The notes under the pieces were generated by a model, which was not told the DNA's origin, ran no database searches, and worked only from the letters and a program-made list of their open reading frames with translations. A stretch of DNA of 39,870 nt from an uncultured Bacteriovoracaceae bacterium (GTDB taxonomy: Bacteria > Bdellovibrionota > Bacteriovoracia > Bacteriovoracales > Bacteriovoracaceae), in NCBI GenBank assembly GCA_950054155.1, contig CATLOT010000032.1:1-39870 (forward strand). The letters are read 5' to 3'. Within the stretch, counting starts at the first letter, position 1. Each line of letters opens with the position of its first letter. Positions 17,853 to 25,671 of this stretch are shown piece after piece. Both the position numbers and the translations under genes were made by a program.

Positions 17853-17877
17853 AGAGGTTATCGGAGTGATAACCTCT
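17853..17877 (-). promoter_or_regulatory. Perfect hairpin abutting the lipoprotein start codon
   Basis: A 10-bp perfect inverted repeat (AGAGGTTATC / GATAACCTCT, five-base loop) lies in the 41-base gap between two minus-strand genes and ends one base before the downstream ATG. The only Shine-Dalgarno-like bases (AGAGG) are in the 5' arm, about 20 bases too far upstream when unfolded. Folding would bring them close to the start. No T-tract follows. It could be a translational control element, a processing site or a protein operator. Confidence 0.45.
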
Positions 17878-17892
17878 AGAATTGAGACAAAA

Positions 17893-18342
17893 TTAAAGGC
17901 ATTTAGCATCAATAAGAGCTAATTTTCCCTGCTTAAGAGTGTCTGAACCTCTATTTCTGAGGCGATTAAAGAAGCCATTGCTCTGTGAGCTAGAGTTCGT
18001 GATATTAATGGAATCTTGATTGCCGGAAAGAACCGATCTCACACGGATCTTACTTCTAAGATCACTATAGATGTCTTCATATTTTTCAACACAGCTAGAG
18101 ACACTTGGGCTTTCAGTGAGAAAACAAGCAAAGCGCAAGGCCTTCACTTCGGTTCCAATGGCCGTCACTTGAGCCGCAAATTCACCTCGAGAGAGGCCTT
18201 TGTCATTATAATCAGTTACAGCTTCACGAAGCATGACATAACCATCACGGTAAACTTCGATACATTCTTGATTACTTAAATCTGCGGCCTGACTCTGGCC
18301 CATGAGAAGGGCTAATAGCCCGAGAGTGAGTACTTTCTTCAT
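17893..18342 (-). CDS. Small secreted hypothetical protein
   Basis: A 149-residue protein. ATG 18342 is preferred over the adjacent TTG at 18345 because AAGGAG lies eight bases before the ATG. Signal peptide MKKVLTLGLLALLMGQSQA, mature from ADLSNQE. Four cysteines (QECIEV, FACFLT, SSCVEK, DAKCL) suggest disulfides in a helical periplasmic protein. A serine/asparagine-rich linker (NITNSSSQSNG) precedes the C-terminus. No family recognised. It is followed on the same strand by the lipoprotein gene after a 41-base gap with a hairpin. Confidence 0.75.
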   Translation of the reverse strand: MKKVLTLGLLALLMGQSQAADLSNQECIEVYRDGYVMLREAVTDYNDKGLSRGEFAAQVTAIGTEVKALRFACFLTESPSVSSCVEKYEDIYSDLRSKIRVRSVLSGNQDSINITNSSSQSNGFFNRLRNRGSDTLKQGKLALIDAKCL

Positions 18343-18580
18343 CAATAAATCTCCTTAAATATTTTCCCCATTTTATGAGAAAAGGACTCCTCATTCATTA
18401 GAACCTGTGACAATTACTGCCCCTGTTAAGATTTTGGACACTTCATACCTCTTTTTATGGGCAACTCTTAAGTCAATTTTAATCCCTCTTTGAATCCCCA
18501 AAATCATCTCTAAGTCGCTAAAAAGATAACAATTTATTCCTTTTTTAAGAGCGATTTCCCCTGCACCAGACAAAATCAGT
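18343..18580. other. Intergenic stretch, no gene supported
   Basis: Together with the promoter and leader to its right, this is the largest intergenic stretch (about 297 bases), between two divergent genes. It holds a minus-strand TTG-started frame of 60 codons (18391-18573) with no ribosome site, which I do not accept as a gene. Apart from the promoter-like sequence at 18581-18606, I see no clear structured RNA or repeat. It presumably carries the promoter of the minus-strand secreted gene. Confidence 0.5.
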
Positions 18581-18606
18581 CAAAGTAAGAGAAAGACTTC
18601 CGATAA
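18581..18606 (+). promoter_or_regulatory. Sigma-28 (FliA)-like promoter before the PilZ gene
   Basis: The -35-like CAAAGTAA (18581-18588) and -10-like TCCGATAA (18599-18606) resemble the FliA consensus TAAAGTTT-N11-GCCGATAA. The -10 matches at seven of eight positions, the -35 at five of eight, and the spacer is one base short (10). Transcription would start near 18613, about 27 bases before the ATG. E. coli PilZ protein YcgR is also FliA-controlled, which makes the match plausible. Confidence 0.5.
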
Positions 18607-18639
18607 GATTGTATTCAGTAAATTTGAGGAAAAGGCCCC

Positions 18640-19407
18640 ATGAAGAATAGACCTCTTATATTTATCTTAATAGCGTTCATTCACATCATTGAACCTCTGG
18701 TAAAAGTCCTTTATTTTAAGGCAACGACACCTTTTTCTCTCTCTACTATCGTGAGCAATATTAGCCAGATCCATACGGCCAGAGAATTCTTTGAGTTTTG
18801 GTTTCTCTTTCCCATTGGTGGGCTTGCCCTACTTGGGGTCAAGAGATGGAGTTATCCCGTTTTTGTAGGGGTGCAAATTTATAGCATCTACTCTCATATG
18901 ACTTATGAGAAGTACACCTGGCCCTATGTCAGTGAAGTGCCGTTTGTGAGTTCACTTATTCTTCTCTTTGTGAACGCTCTCATTATTGTCTACTTTGCCT
19001 TTCCCGATGTCAGGCGCCCCTTCTTTGATAAGACGATGCGCTGGTGGGAAACAAGAACACGTTACCACCTTCGTATTCCAATGACTTTTACCTCTAATAA
19101 TCCCAATAAGCTTCAAGACTGCGAGATTCTCAATATCTCTCAATCGGGTATTTTCATGAATTATAAGGGTGCTATCGATCTTGAGTCTGAGATAAAAATG
19201 AATATTAGTTACAAAGATTACAATATAACCCTTCTTGGGACAGTAAAAAGCCAGCACGCCTTTGAAGGGGAACGCGGTCTTGGAATTAGATTCAAGTTTC
19301 AAAATATTTGGGAAAATCTCTATATGAGAAAGATAGTCAAACAAGTCTCTAAAGACATTGCCATGATAGAAAAGGCACAAAAGAAAGCCCAAAAAATGGC
19401 TGCTTAA
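18640..19407 (+). CDS. Membrane-anchored PilZ-domain (c-di-GMP-binding) protein
   Basis: A 255-residue protein. The first half is hydrophobic, with about four membrane segments (near residues 5-20, 52-67, 72-86 and 103-121). The C-terminal half is a PilZ domain with both c-di-GMP contact motifs: R141-YHL-R145 and N165-I-S-Q-S-G170 (N-x-S-x-x-G). A lysine- and alanine-rich helix ends the protein. It is probably a receptor that relays cyclic di-GMP levels at the inner membrane, perhaps to motility or surface functions. A GAGGA ribosome site precedes the ATG, and a sigma-28-like promoter lies upstream. No diguanylate cyclase or other PilZ-pathway gene is seen in the window. Confidence 0.85.
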   Translation: MKNRPLIFILIAFIHIIEPLVKVLYFKATTPFSLSTIVSNISQIHTAREFFEFWFLFPIGGLALLGVKRWSYPVFVGVQIYSIYSHMTYEKYTWPYVSEVPFVSSLILLFVNALIIVYFAFPDVRRPFFDKTMRWWETRTRYHLRIPMTFTSNNPNKLQDCEILNISQSGIFMNYKGAIDLESEIKMNISYKDYNITLLGTVKSQHAFEGERGLGIRFKFQNIWENLYMRKIVKQVSKDIAMIEKAQKKAQKMAA

Positions 19408-19469
19408 AATTTCCTGTAAATGGTGCTCACCCTCTCCCCATGACCTCTAGGGCATGGTAATTGAGGGTT

Positions 19470-19880
19470 ATGGGAATAAGAATAATCCTCCTATTAAGTC
19501 TCTCAAGCTGCCTTCCAGTAGGAAATGGCCCGCTTTTCTTTAATGAGAAAGGCCTTATTGGCCTTCAAATACCAAATCAAGAGTTCTCACTCGAAAATGA
19601 GGACGCCACCTACGAAAATGTCGTGAAGTATATTTTTAAAGACAAGTGCCTAGGTTGTCACAAGGCTGACAGAGATAGAGGCGGGGTGGACCTTTCAAGC
19701 TATGATAAGGTCTTTGGTTATAGCGACTACTTTCAACCTATTGTCACTAAAGGTGACCCTGATCAATCAGGTGTCTATACTGAAACTGCTAGAGGATCGA
19801 TGCCCCCTCGAACTCCCCTCACTGATGAAGAAGTTGCGTTTCTTGAGAGGTGGATTCGAGAAGGAGCAAAAGAAAAATAA
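19470..19880 (+). CDS. c-type haem-binding lipoprotein
   Basis: About 136 residues. The frame opens at TTG 19461, but ATG 19470 has GAGG six bases upstream and gives a lipoprotein signal (IILLLSLSSC, lipid Cys14). A single haem-binding CLGCH motif (Cys60, Cys63, His64) is followed by RGGVDLSSYDKV, and a probable axial Met lies in GSMPPRTPLTDEE (Met near 111). The layout matches the small PF07635-like cytochrome c domain often fused to other domains, here alone. It probably carries electrons or senses redox at the outer face of a membrane. It has no adjacent oxidase partner. Confidence 0.78.
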   Translation: MGIRIILLLSLSSCLPVGNGPLFFNEKGLIGLQIPNQEFSLENEDATYENVVKYIFKDKCLGCHKADRDRGGVDLSSYDKVFGYSDYFQPIVTKGDPDQSGVYTETARGSMPPRTPLTDEEVAFLERWIREGAKEK

Positions 19881-19887
19881 GCTTCTT

Positions 19888-20589
19888 TTAAAGATAGAGG
19901 TCAAAGCGCACGGCCTTACTCTCCCAACAGCTATTTCTCTTTTCAAGCAGCATAGCGGCCTTGGGCGCTCTCTTTATCACTAAACGACTCGTGAGCTCTC
20001 TTAATCGCATCGCTTCCTCTTTGGCATCACTGTCTCCCCCTACGAGTTTGTGAAAGAGGGCCATGCCTTTATTGGGAAGGGCCTTTCGCTTCTTGCCATC
20101 ATCAAACATGGGATCAAAATAAAGAGGAAAATTTTCGGGATTATTGGTGACGCTACCAAAGTTGAGAGTGAGACGCTCCAAAAGAAAATTTTCGGTGATT
20201 TGAGAAGCCCTTTGTAAAAAGTAAATCTTAGGACTTCTTTCATAACCAATTATTGTGTGGCCCAAGGCCAATAAAAGGCAGCTATCTTTACCAAGACCAA
20301 CTGTCGCGTCAATAACACTTTGGGCTTCCTTTAACCCTAACGCCTTACAAAGAGAGTTCTGAACAAGAGAAGCGCGCTTCTCTCGCATCCAATGACGCAA
20401 ACCTTCTTCCCAGCTCAGGCGAAGCGGCTTTTGCCCGTCAGGAGAAGACAGACCCACACCCTCACGATCATAGAAAAGCTCACCGCTTTGGGGAACTTGA
20501 ATCCCTTCATGCCAGCGGACCTCAAATGGCCACTCGACTTGGCGCAAAGGATCAATAGAAATATCATCTGTTACATAAACGTCTATCAT
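19888..20589 (-). CDS. rsmJ: 16S rRNA (guanine-1516-N2)-methyltransferase
   Basis: A 233-residue SAM-dependent methyltransferase modifying G1516 of 16S rRNA. The RsmJ-specific segments are present: motif I VIDATVGLGKDSCLLLALG, the YFDPMF catalytic segment (DPMY in E. coli), KGMALFHKLVGGDSDA and a C-terminal SKAVRFDLYL. The C-terminal VIKRAPKAAML also matches the family. It is convergent with the cytochrome lipoprotein (seven bases apart) and divergent from gcvP. Cytosolic; acts on the small subunit during ribosome maturation. Confidence 0.9.
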   Translation of the reverse strand: MIDVYVTDDISIDPLRQVEWPFEVRWHEGIQVPQSGELFYDREGVGLSSPDGQKPLRLSWEEGLRHWMREKRASLVQNSLCKALGLKEAQSVIDATVGLGKDSCLLLALGHTIIGYERSPKIYFLQRASQITENFLLERLTLNFGSVTNNPENFPLYFDPMFDDGKKRKALPNKGMALFHKLVGGDSDAKEEAMRLRELTSRLVIKRAPKAAMLLEKRNSCWESKAVRFDLYL

Positions 20590-20697
20590 AAGGGGCTATT
20601 CTACCCCCATTTGACTGGATGAAAAGGTGCAAATCATGCTAATTTGTACGTCATATCACCCTATTAACACACACTCCTTTAACCGAGGCGACCCACT

Positions 20698-23600
20698 ATG
20701 TTTTCTTACGAAGAGACAGAAGCAAAAAACCAAAAAAGCGTTACTCAAAACCATTTGGATAAACTTCCCTATAATCCTCTTGAGCTGCCAAGAGAGCTAA
20801 AAACTTTCTACATCAGCGCCACAGATCAAGACGTTAAAGAGATGTTTGCAAGTATCGATGTCTCTAATCGGGAACAACTCTTCTCTCACCTCCCTAGCGA
20901 TATTCTTATGAATGAAGAAGAGCATGTCGGAAACTTGGGAGAGGCCCTTCCCTATGGCGATCTTGTCGATCACATGGAAGAAGTCGCTGCTAAAAATAAT
21001 ATTAAGCCATGCTTTATTGGAGACGGACTAAAGTGGGGTAAGGTTCATCCCATCGTTCCCTTCGTTTGTGATATTAGAGGACTTACCACTGCCTATACTC
21101 CCTATCAACCTGAGCGCTCTCAAGGCACTCTTCATACCCTCTGGAATTACGCATCAGGTATATCCATGCTCACAGGTTTTGAGGCCATCAATGCCAGTTT
21201 CTATGAAAGAAGCACGGCGCTTTATGAGGCCCTCAATACTGCCCTTCGAATTAAGAGAAAGACTAATAAAGTCATCATTACCGAAGGACTCTATCCCGGA
21301 GACTGGGAAGTCCTTGAGACTCTTGCAAAGGAGACCACACTTGAGCTTATTAAGTGTCCTCTTGACGAAAATGGCCTCACTGATGAGGCCAAGTTAACTG
21401 AGCTTATTAAAGACCATGGAGTTGAAAGTATAGCCGCTGTCACCATTAGCCAGATTAACTCCCTTGGAAAGTGTGAGAATATTCACGAGCTCACTAATAT
21501 CATTCACTCTCACGGACTCCTCACAATTGGTATTATTGATCCCGCGACCCTCGCTGGAGGCGGTCTTACTCCTCCTTCGCAGTGGGGTGAAAAGGGCGCT
21601 GATATGATTGTCGGCGAAGGTCAAAACCTCGGAATAGGCCCAAACTTTGGAGGCCCAGGACTTGGTATCTTTGGCATTCGTTTTAACGATCAAAATAAGA
21701 CAGCGATTCGCTCCACTGCAGGACGCTTTGTCGGAAAAGCAAAGGATGAGGACGGCAAAGACTGTCTGGTCATGGTTCTCTCAACCCGAGAGCAACATAT
21801 TAGACGTGAAAAAGCGACATCTAATATTTGTTCAAATCAAAGTTACCTCGCGACAATCGTCGGTGCTGCCCTTCTTGCTAAGGGTGAAGAAGGTCTAAGA
21901 GAGGCGAATGAAATCGCCCACCAAAGAGCTAATCAATTTGCGGCTTTCATTAACGAAGAAACCAGTTGCGAGATCCTCTATCCCCAAACCCCCTTCTTTA
22001 ACGAAGTTGCCATTAAGGTTCCCGCCAAAGCAAAAGAGGTTATCTCTTTAGCGACTCAAGCAGGTGTTCACCTCGGTGTCGATATTAGTGAGCGCACTCA
22101 AACAGACTCTATTCTTATTTACTTTAATGAAGCTCAAAGTGATGCTGATCTCGATCTCCTCTTTTCCTTCTTTAAAAAGAACTTCAGTGACAGCACCAAT
22201 AGCGAAGAAGAGCTGGCGACCCTTCCAGAGAGTTTCCTAAGAAAGACCCAAGTGGGACTTCCCAAGATTTCAATAGAAGAGCTCAAGAAGTTTTACACAA
22301 CCCTTGGTGATATGAACGTTAGTCCAGATGACAATATTTATCCTCTGGGTTCATGTACGATGAAATACAATCCCTATATCAACGATTGGGCCGCTAACCT
22401 TACGGGCTTCACCGATATCCACCCTCAGGCTCCCCTAGAAGACGCCCAGGGTTCACTTGAAGTTCTCTATGAAATTCAAGAACAATTCAAAGCGATCACG
22501 GGTCTTCCCGGCGTCACAACTCAACCCGTAGCTGGGGCCCAGGGCGAACTCGTCGGTATCAAGATGTTTCAGGCTTATCACCGCTCAAAAGGAAATGAGG
22601 CCAAAAAAGACATTATCCTCATTCCTGCCTCCGCCCACGGAACAAATCCTGCAACGGCCACCATGGCAGGATATGTCACTAACACAAGGGCCGGCCAAGT
22701 CTCCGGGATTGTGACCATTGGAGCCGATAGTGAAGGCCATATCAACTTTGATGAACTCAAAGATTTAGTTGCTCTTTATAATGATCGGATTGCCGGTATT
22801 ATGATTACCAATCCCAATACCTCGGGAATCTTTGAGAGCAAATTTAGAGAAATAGCTGACCTCATTCACAGTGTTGATGGGCTCGTTTATATGGACGGCG
22901 CCAATATGAATGCTATTGCTGGCTGGCTTGATCTTGATCACATGGGAGTCGATGCCGTTCATAATAATCTTCACAAGACTTGGACTATTCCCCACGGTGG
23001 TGGCGGTCCAGGAGATGCGATTGTTGCTGTCAGTGAAAAGCTGATTGATTTTCTCCCCGGGAAACAAATCACCAAAAATAGTGAAGGACGCTATGAAGTC
23101 GTAACTCCCGCCAAAACGATGGGCTCCATTCATCGACACTGGGGTAACTTTGCTCATAAGGTGAGGGCCTACACCTATATTAAAGCCCTTGGTGCCCAAG
23201 GGGTAAAAGAGATGAGTGCCATAGCGGTTCTTAGCTCTAAGTATCTCTACGCGAGGCTCAGAGACCTCTTTCCCACTCTCCCTGCTGGCGCTGATCAAGT
23301 GCCAAGAATGCACGAATTTATCCTCACCATCAGCAAGGAAACTTTTGAAAAGATTCAGGCCGCTGGAACACCTAAGGCCCAGGCCATATCAAAAATTGGT
23401 AAACTCTTTCTTGATTTTGGTCTTCATGCTCCAACCGTTAGTTTTCCTGAGCCTTTTGGACTCATGATTGAACCTACTGAGAGTTTCTCTAAAAAGGAAC
23501 TTGATGAGTTTGTCGAAGTCTTAGTTGGTATCCATAGACTTCTTGAAGAGAACCCAGAAGTTCTCACAACCGCACCTCACTTCACCCCTGTAAGAAAAGT

Positions 23601-23760
23601 TGATGAGGTAGGGGCCAACAAGAGTCTGATTCTCTCAGGAGCGATTAAGACGCTCCCCGATCTGCCTCGTAACAGAATCGAGCCAGGTCAACTTAAGGAA
23701 ATGGGAACAGATAAAAACCTTGCTGAAATCTTAAAGGCGCATCAAGAAAGAAGAGCATAA
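20698..23760 (+). CDS. gcvP: Glycine dehydrogenase (decarboxylating), GcvPA-GcvPB type fusion
   Basis: P-protein of the glycine cleavage system: PLP-dependent decarboxylation of glycine, passing aminomethyl to GcvH. It is 1020 residues, longer than E. coli GcvP (957). Residues 1 to about 500 read like the separate alpha subunit GcvPA (LPYNPLELPRELK, NEEEHVGNLG, TPYQPERSQGTL). Residues about 525-1020 read like GcvPB (YPLGSCTMKYNP, NNLHKTWTIPHGGGGPG). The PLP lysine is Lys760. So it looks like a fused split-type enzyme rather than the classical long form. No gcvT or gcvH is nearby, and no glycine riboswitch is visible in the 108-base upstream gap. A hairpin terminator follows its stop. Confidence 0.92.
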   Translation: MFSYEETEAKNQKSVTQNHLDKLPYNPLELPRELKTFYISATDQDVKEMFASIDVSNREQLFSHLPSDILMNEEEHVGNLGEALPYGDLVDHMEEVAAKNNIKPCFIGDGLKWGKVHPIVPFVCDIRGLTTAYTPYQPERSQGTLHTLWNYASGISMLTGFEAINASFYERSTALYEALNTALRIKRKTNKVIITEGLYPGDWEVLETLAKETTLELIKCPLDENGLTDEAKLTELIKDHGVESIAAVTISQINSLGKCENIHELTNIIHSHGLLTIGIIDPATLAGGGLTPPSQWGEKGADMIVGEGQNLGIGPNFGGPGLGIFGIRFNDQNKTAIRSTAGRFVGKAKDEDGKDCLVMVLSTREQHIRREKATSNICSNQSYLATIVGAALLAKGEEGLREANEIAHQRANQFAAFINEETSCEILYPQTPFFNEVAIKVPAKAKEVISLATQAGVHLGVDISERTQTDSILIYFNEAQSDADLDLLFSFFKKNFSDSTNSEEELATLPESFLRKTQVGLPKISIEELKKFYTTLGDMNVSPDDNIYPLGSCTMKYNPYINDWAANLTGFTDIHPQAPLEDAQGSLEVLYEIQEQFKAITGLPGVTTQPVAGAQGELVGIKMFQAYHRSKGNEAKKDIILIPASAHGTNPATATMAGYVTNTRAGQVSGIVTIGADSEGHINFDELKDLVALYNDRIAGIMITNPNTSGIFESKFREIADLIHSVDGLVYMDGANMNAIAGWLDLDHMGVDAVHNNLHKTWTIPHGGGGPGDAIVAVSEKLIDFLPGKQITKNSEGRYEVVTPAKTMGSIHRHWGNFAHKVRAYTYIKALGAQGVKEMSAIAVLSSKYLYARLRDLFPTLPAGADQVPRMHEFILTISKETFEKIQAAGTPKAQAISKIGKLFLDFGLHAPTVSFPEPFGLMIEPTESFSKKELDEFVEVLVGIHRLLEENPEVLTTAPHFTPVRKVDEVGANKSLILSGAIKTLPDLPRNRIEPGQLKEMGTDKNLAEILKAHQERRA

Positions 23761-23790
23761 AAAAAAGGCCCGCTCTAAAAACGGGCCTTC
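23761..23790. terminator. Bidirectional intrinsic terminator between gcvP and the DUF885 gene
   Basis: Stem AAGGCCCG / CGGGCCTT (23765-23772 and 23782-23789) with a nine-base loop. The minus-strand transcript has a T-run after the stem, an excellent terminator for the DUF885 lipoprotein gene ending at 23794. On the plus strand the tract is CATTTTAC, weaker, probably ending gcvP. Confidence 0.88.
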
Positions 23791-23793
23791 ATT

Positions 23794-25596
23794 TTACATT
23801 TTAGCTGTTTCATCCACCCATTTGTGAACAAGATCTTCCATTACATCTAACGGAACGGCACCATTTCTTAAAATGACATCATGATAATCACGAATATCAA
23901 ACTTGGCGCCAAGTTCTTCTTTGGCATAGCTTCTTAAATCGAGAATCTTCTGCATCCCGATCTTATAAGCTGTCGCTTGGCCAGGATTAACGATATAGCG
24001 TTCAATCCCCTTAACAATTTCAAGATCAGCATTTACAGTATTTTCTTCTAAATACTTAATGGCTTCTTCACGGGTCCACTTCTTTGCGTGAAGCCCTGTA
24101 TCAGTAACAAGACGACAAGCACGCCACAACTCCATGCTCAAGCGACCAAAGTCACTGTAAGGATCTTTATAAAAACCAAATTCCTTAGGAAGAAGTTCAG
24201 AATAAAGTCCCCATCCTTCACCATAGGCCGTGTAACCACCAGTTCTTCTAAACTTAGGAAGATCTGTTAACTCCGACTGAACTGCATTTTGCATGTGGTG
24301 ACCAGGAAGTCCCTCATGGTAGGCAAGCGCCTCAATTTTGTACTTTGGCACATCTTTCATATTGTAGAGATTTACATAGTAAATCCCAGGACGATCTCCA
24401 AAAAGAGGAGGGCTTTGGTAAAAGGCAATACCCGCTGACTTTTCGCGATATGGCTCAACTGCTTTAACGAGGAGGTCTGCTTTGGGAAGAGTATTGAACA
24501 TTTTGGGAAGCGCGGCCTCCATCTCATCAATGACAGTATTAGCACGCTTCAAGTATGCAGCTCTTCCCTTCTTAGTATCAGGATAAACATATTTTGGACT
24601 AGTCCTCATATGCTGAAAGAAATCTTTAAGGCTTCCTTTAAAGCCTACTTTCTTCATAATCCCCTTCATTTCTCCGTGGATACGATCCACTTCACGAAGA
24701 CCAAACTCATGAATTTCCGAGGGGCTCATATCTGTCGTCGTGATCTGTTCTAATCTCCAACGATAATATTCGTCGCCATTAGGAAGACTCCATGCTCCAT
24801 GGTTGTCCTTTTTAATTGCTTTGGCCTCTTTGAGAAAAGCGATAAGATCTTTATAAACAGGCTGCACATCTTTAACGAGGATAAGGCGCGCTTCCTTAAG
24901 AAGTTCGCTCTTCTTTTTCTTCGAAATCTTAAGCTTACTAATTTTCTTAGAGAAATCTTCATAGAGAGGACTCTTCTTCTTACCACCAAAGGGGATGCCC
25001 TTAATAATATTCTCACTCGATCCAATAACCTTGTCATAAACAAAGGCGGGAGGAAGAATTCCCATATCCTTTTGCTTTTGCACATAGACCATTCTCTCTT
25101 TAAAAACACGATTAAATTCTTTTAGGCGTGAAAGGTAATCTTTAGCTTCCTGCAGGTTGGTGATTCTGTGCATATTAACCATAAAGGAAGGCAAACCTGA
25201 GTGGTAACCAAACATCTGATTAAGGGGGAAACGGTGATAGCGCCACTTCCAGCCCTCGATCCCATCTTCAAGGTCTTTCTTAAAGAGCTTGTAACTAAGC
25301 TGACCCTGATGAGTAAGCCCACGGTATGAAAACTCTTTAAGCTCCTTGAGGTGTCGCTTTGAGATTTCATGAGACTCGAGCTGGAATTCTTCAGTAGCAT
25401 TATTAAGCTTGCCATAATTAGTCTTAAGACCAATATACGTTTGCCAAGTTGGATAGCGCTTCACATTTTCTTCAAAAACTCTTTCGAAGAAAGCATTTAA
25501 TTTCTTAGTGTTCTCTTCTCTTTCCTTGGGCGTGTACTGAACGAGAGCACAGCTACTCATTAAGAGTCCAAGTAAGAGGACAAGGGGTAATTTCAT
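23794..25596 (-). CDS. DUF885 family lipoprotein, predicted zinc metallopeptidase
   Basis: A 600-residue protein with a lipobox (LVLLLGLLMSSCA, Cys at 16). The C-terminal part shows the family core YHEGLPGHHMQ, an HE-x4-HH zinc/catalytic motif. It is followed by RTGGYTAYGEGWGLYSE, whose glutamates would complete the zinc site, and ending NPGQATAYKIGMQKILDLR, the typical DUF885 tail. These are treated as oligopeptidase-like M2/M3-clan enzymes, though substrates are unknown. A lysine-rich insertion (KKISKLKISKKKKSE) lies near the centre. Anchored in a membrane, likely facing the periplasm. AAGGTAAGG precedes the ATG. A strong terminator lies after its stop. Confidence 0.87.
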   Translation of the reverse strand: MKLPLVLLLGLLMSSCALVQYTPKEREENTKKLNAFFERVFEENVKRYPTWQTYIGLKTNYGKLNNATEEFQLESHEISKRHLKELKEFSYRGLTHQGQLSYKLFKKDLEDGIEGWKWRYHRFPLNQMFGYHSGLPSFMVNMHRITNLQEAKDYLSRLKEFNRVFKERMVYVQKQKDMGILPPAFVYDKVIGSSENIIKGIPFGGKKKSPLYEDFSKKISKLKISKKKKSELLKEARLILVKDVQPVYKDLIAFLKEAKAIKKDNHGAWSLPNGDEYYRWRLEQITTTDMSPSEIHEFGLREVDRIHGEMKGIMKKVGFKGSLKDFFQHMRTSPKYVYPDTKKGRAAYLKRANTVIDEMEAALPKMFNTLPKADLLVKAVEPYREKSAGIAFYQSPPLFGDRPGIYYVNLYNMKDVPKYKIEALAYHEGLPGHHMQNAVQSELTDLPKFRRTGGYTAYGEGWGLYSELLPKEFGFYKDPYSDFGRLSMELWRACRLVTDTGLHAKKWTREEAIKYLEENTVNADLEIVKGIERYIVNPGQATAYKIGMQKILDLRSYAKEELGAKFDIRDYHDVILRNGAVPLDVMEDLVHKWVDETAKM

Positions 25597-25671
25597 GGAC
25601 CTTACCTTTGTGTAGGGGGTTAAAAGAGAGAATCTTACCCACCAGCTTAAGGCCCGTAATTACGCTAAACG

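Noticed and set aside
18391-18573. Minus-strand 60-codon frame upstream of the small secreted gene
   Set aside because: TTG start without ribosome site, no recognisable domain; probably chance, though its codon use is not absurd.
19438-19457. CCATG/CATGG hairpin before the cytochrome lipoprotein
   Set aside because: Only five base pairs, no T-tract and overlapping ordinary leader sequence; likely chance.
19868-19889. AAAAGAA/TTCTTTT hairpin between the cytochrome gene and rsmJ
   Set aside because: Purely A/T stem, partly inside coding sequence; too weak to call a terminator.
20590-20697. Possible glycine riboswitch before gcvP
   Set aside because: The 108-base gap is too short for a tandem aptamer and lacks the conserved purine-rich core.
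22765-23313. 182-codon minus-strand frame
   Set aside because: Antisense shadow of the GcvPB-like half of gcvP.
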